Positions 60,364-64,000 of a stretch of DNA of 64,000 bases are shown here, one piece after another. Position 1 is the first letter of the stretch; the number at the start of each line of letters is the position of its first letter. A program made the position numbers and the translations under genes. The stretch is from Eucalyptus grandis (Eukaryota > Streptophyta > Magnoliopsida > Myrtales > Myrtaceae). The stretch is taken from NCBI RefSeq assembly GCF_016545825.1, contig NC_052622.1, forward strand, positions 377,001 through 441,000, written 5' to 3'. Under the pieces are notes generated by a model. The model did no database searches. It worked only from the letters and a program-made list of their open reading frames with translations, and was not told where the DNA came from.

Positions 60364-60366
60364 TTA

Positions 60367-61910
60367 CATATCGTCGACGGTATTGGAATTTGCTGTTCGC
60401 TGTGCAGGCTTACGTCGCCACGTGTGTTGGCAGGTCGGCAGATAGAAAAGTAACCACCGCCGGCCGCAGGAGTGGGTGGACCATCCCTCCATTTCTGCGA
60501 AGATACTTTTCAGATGGCGGTATGGTTTTCCAGTAAACTTCGATTTGAAATACACGCTCGATTATAAAAAATATATATAAAAAAAAAAACATATAACCTT
60601 GGATGGAAACAAAACGGTTAAAAATCAGAATTCAGAATTCAACTGAAACCTTTCATAGCTCGTGTATTCTTTACTTGTTTTGGGTTGAAAAATACGGACT
60701 TAGAGGGATATATTCTTTTCATAGATACAAAGAGTCTCATTGGATTTAATTTTCAGGCAAGTTCCGAAAAATAAAAATCCAAGTAAGTTTCGATATTATT
60801 ACTTTACAACTCATGGAAAACAGGAAACTTATCCTCCTCAAATTAACAGAATGGAGTGCGCTGCTAATTGCATAATCTAAGCTTCAATTTGAGAATATTT
60901 GCTTTGGTGGTAACAACAATGAAATGTGTACTCTTTGTCAAATTCACACATTTGTCCATGTTTTGACGATGAGAGCAACTCAAACATGAGATTGTACTTG
61001 GTGACATGAAACCATCTCCAGTGATGTTTTAGACACAACATTATTGACATTTGGTGATATGATGATTCGAAATCGTATTTTATCATATGAGAATTCTGAT
61101 TTATAATCCGAAAACAAATGTTCATATATATCATATATTCCATTTAGTCACAACTTTTACTGGCCAAGCACATTTTTTATGTTGAAAATTTAGCTAAAAA
61201 AAATGCACAAGAATGAAAAAGTTAATCATCTAAAAGAAAATAACGATGAAAAATGCCGCAAGCCTTGACTAATGGAGAACACTCTTCCTATCAGGTTAAG
61301 ATGGGTCAATCGGGCGCTAATAAGGTTAGCAATTACTCTATTTAATAATATCTATATATATAAAAAAAAAAAGTGAGTTCATAACCTTTCCTTTCATTAT
61401 TTGAATAACCTTTCATAATAATCAAAATCAACTCAATCGGTACCATAAGGAAGAGCCTTGTGCCCGTATTACTTGTACAGTTCCTTCTTAACCCATATGA
61501 GCTCAGAAAATGAATGCCCTCCAGCTAAAGACGATGAAGTACCAATTGATGGAGATGAATTTTATTTCAAAAACAGGAGATAAGATGCACGTTAAAGTTC
61601 GAACCCATTAGCGGCCTGGAGCAAATTAAGAAGGACAAAAAACCGAGGTCCTCAAGGTCAAAAAGCAAAACTCAACCGAAATTGCAGCAATTAATGGATG
61701 TCAATTCTTCAAGTTGAGAGGCGGTGGTGCGTGCATGGCGTGGTTAAGCCCAAATGTTTGTGGGCAATTTTATCTGAGATCCCGACAAGTATCCCCCCAT
61801 TTAATTATTTCAAATCACGGGCGTTCCTATCAACATCGACCCACAAAGATGCAGCACTCGCTTACAGGCCCCAAAAAACTCACAGGTCACACGCCACTAC
61901 CCGCCTTTTT
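60367..61910. other. Intergenic DNA without recognised genes
   Basis: AT-rich throughout, with A-runs near 60580 and 61360. A GC-richer stretch at 60370-60540 is unassigned. The last part must contain the promoter of the glycine-rich gene; CTACATAAAC at about 61916-61925 is the nearest TATA-like element, about 40 bp before the ATG. Confidence 0.5.
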
Positions 61911-61958
61911 CTGCTCTACATAAACTCGCTCCTGTCCAAGATAAGCACAAACCTGGAA

Positions 61959-62435
61959 ATGCATTTGCGCTCAACTATGTCATCACAGTTCCTTATCTTC
62001 GCGGTGTTCGCAGCAATAGCCTTCTCATCGCCTGTGAGTTCTGCGAGGACGTTAGACTTGCCAGAGATGTCCACAGGCCCCACTGGCGGAACCGGAAGCC
62101 CGGATGGAGCCACTGGCTCAGGCCACGGCCCCAACTGGGACTACAGCTGGGGCTGGGGTTCAAGCCCGGGGAGTGGCTGGGGCTACGGTTCGGGGTCTGG
62201 CCATTCACCCACAGGATTCGGCAAGGGATTTGGGTACGGCTTTGGTTCGGGGACAGGATCAGGATCTGGGTTCGGGTATGGTTCAGGGGGTGGCGGTGCT
62301 CACGGCGGAGGCTCTGGGTACGGAAGTGGTTCTGGCAGATCTGGAGGTGCTGGAGCAGGCGGCGGGAGCGGCAATTCTGGTGGATCCGGCGGTAAATCCC
62401 CGTCATACCCTAGAGACAGAGACCACCGTACTTAA
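61959..62435 (+). CDS. Glycine-rich secreted protein
   Basis: One exon, 158 residues. I chose the ATG at 61959 (MHLRST) because it, or the ATG six codons later, sits right before a clear signal peptide (SSQFLIFAVFAAIAFSSPVSSA). An upstream in-frame ATG at 61698 would add 87 residues unlike any signal and spans the probable TATA region. After an acidic linker (ARTLDLPEMSTGP), the mature part is a glycine/serine-rich repeat with aromatic residues at intervals (WDYSWGWGS, FGYGFGSG, GYGSGSG), then a short basic tail (SPSYPRDRDHRT). This is the pattern of plant class I-like glycine-rich proteins of the cell wall. No RNA-binding domain or cysteine-rich tail is present. A structural wall role is inference. 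Confidence 0.82.
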   Translation: MHLRSTMSSQFLIFAVFAAIAFSSPVSSARTLDLPEMSTGPTGGTGSPDGATGSGHGPNWDYSWGWGSSPGSGWGYGSGSGHSPTGFGKGFGYGFGSGTGSGSGFGYGSGGGGAHGGGSGYGSGSGRSGGAGAGGGSGNSGGSGGKSPSYPRDRDHRT

Positions 62436-64000
62436 TATGCTGAGACGATCGGTTCAAGAAAGAATTTACCTTCTAGAGAAAATAGGGTCCTCAGGGTCGT
62501 AACGCGTGCATCATGTACGAAATCATGTCTTCAGCATGAGAAATATATATTTATATATATGTATATATATGGCAACATAATGTCAGCAGAATAGTACCAA
62601 TCTCCATCTTTTCTACCATACTACCAGAAATAGCTGCGTGGGTTCTGGACCACATGCCCGAAAACATTTAAGTTGGAGCAGCATAACGGCCAATGACCAA
62701 ACGAATCTCGGCCAGTCACTCAGTTTCGCTCAAAATAATTTCATCCACAGGCATACAGCCCCAACTGTAGATATTGTCAAGGAAAGTCGTTGCTTTTTCC
62801 AAAGATCGCTTCATCTTCACCACACAGATAAATACTGCATTCAATCAGCAGTCTAGTCTTCGACCAAAAAAAAAAAATATAAGCAGTCTAGTCGGATGGA
62901 ATGTAACTAGAATGGCTAATGACAAGGACTTTACACATTGAAAGCCCGTTCGCTACACGGAATCCTGTTTATAAACAGCAGCCGCAAGCACCATTCTTTT
63001 AATTGATTCACCACATCAAATAAACTTCTAGTCGTGGCCTCTATCCTCTAATTCCGAGCAACACCAACGTCCAGTCTTTTCTTTCGGAAGGATGGAATTT
63101 CGATGAGCAATACCATGGAAAGAGGCATTTCTCACACTCCACAAGCAAAGAAAATGAAATGAAAAAGGTGGTCAATGAGAATAAAAACTCTCTAAACAGA
63201 CATCCATCCAAATCATTAAATTCACTCAATAAACCAAAAGAGAAACATACTTGAAAGTAGCTTATATAATTGACCCTATCATTCTCCAACTGCATGTGGA
63301 ACCCAGTATCCTGCAAAATCTGTCAGTCATATCATAAAGCACTCGATCTAAATTCGACTATGAGATTTATTTGCTTCTGTATCGTGAATCCAATCACAAT
63401 GTTTTCAGTCTCACTAAAAGTAAAAACAAAGAAATGAGCAACTTCTATCCACAAAAATCCACTCTCCAACGATTACAAATGCCAAAACAATAACAAGCAA
63501 CAACAAAGCAAAACATAACCACGACCTGTTGTTGCTCTTCTAAGCCATGAGCCTGTGCCTGCCATTCCAACGTCCCTTCAGCTTCCACATGGGAAAGCAT
63601 GGGCAACTTCAACAAAATAGCCAAGCCCACTAACACAACCAAGATTTAATGTGCAAGTACATTCCTCGGGCCAAAAAGGTCAACAACTTGATAATATGGA
63701 TCAAAAGTAAAACATATTGGTCACATTGTGAAGAAGCACACTGTCAGAGCCCACTAGCATTCCTCATCACCAGATTCTCATTAAAAGCAGTAGCCTCATC
63801 AAGCTCAACATTATACCTATTCAGCTTGAATCGGCTCAAGTTTTAAAAAAAAAAAAAAAAAACTAACTACCAACCTACGGTTGATGTCAAGCACTTCAAC
63901 CATGTCAAAAAAAAGAAAGTACGTATTCCAGCACGACCTTTAACAACTTCATTCTTCATTTGGGACGCTTTTCCTTACATGCTATAGCATTACAGTAACA
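62436..64000. other. Intergenic DNA to the window end
   Basis: TATATATATTT-type repeats at about 62540-62575, likely in the glycine-rich gene's 3' flank. A-runs lie near 62865, 63843 and 63905. Minus-strand frames at 63041-63316 and 63445-63642 are not recognised. If a gene enters from the right end, nothing here identifies it. Confidence 0.45.

Noticed and set aside
61698..61958. N-terminal extension of the glycine-rich protein from an upstream ATG
   Set aside because: It would put 87 unrelated residues before a clear signal peptide and run through the likely TATA region; the ATG at 61959 fits better.

Overview
This is a window of a eudicot plant nuclear genome. Genes have many short GT-AG introns, AT-rich introns and plant-type families, and the spaces between them hold layered transposable elements, A/T runs and microsatellites. 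The style of the LRR disease-resistance remnants and of the transposons is compatible with a woody rosid, possibly Myrtales, but that placement is a guess.

Layout. (1) 1-14.6 kb holds two tandem copies of a segment carrying a nucleotide-diphospho-sugar transferase gene followed by a pollen-type pectin methylesterase gene. The left copy (1-3071) is wrecked: its transferase has a 1-bp deletion and a 1,038-bp deletion with GAGG microhomology, and its esterase is cut off after the signal peptide. The right copy keeps an apparently intact three-exon transferase (8840-10516) and a four-exon esterase (12876-14586) with one frameshift in exon 1. A large LTR-like repeat (3681 to about 6180) lies between them. 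(2) 16657-23935 is a complete but decayed Ty1/copia retrotransposon on the minus strand, with two 422-bp LTRs and a TGCTG target duplication. (3) 25.0-34.7 kb holds two paralogous small secreted eight-cysteine proteins with the same phase-1 intron. Between them lie a roughly 0.5-0.7-kb tandem duplication, a tRNA-derived SINE, and a TIR-NBS-LRR resistance-gene remnant split by a 3.4-kb solo LTR with an ACACC duplication. (4) 34.8-41.7 kb is an array of non-autonomous DNA transposons with PIF/Harbinger-like TTA target duplications, plus a second SINE with a duplicated tail. (5) 41989-54840 is the main intact gene: a 29-exon SRS2-like UvrD-family DNA helicase whose assembled exons give an uninterrupted 1,120-residue reading frame. 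(6) 56.2-58.8 kb has a broken LRR receptor fragment followed by a probable non-coding host gene. That gene carries two near-identical intronic C/D-box snoRNA candidates behind a promoter with a telo-box, Site II-like motifs and a TATA box. (7) 59453-60363 is a fourth TTA-flanked element. An intronless glycine-rich secreted protein gene follows at 61959-62435. The last 1.5 kb shows no gene I can support.

The protein genes look like independent housekeeping, cell-wall or reproductive loci rather than a pathway. The pectin methylesterase, the sugar transferase and the glycine-rich protein share a cell-wall theme, but nothing here shows that they are co-regulated. All splice sites were assigned by eye from frame continuity and GT-AG (once GC-AG) signals.
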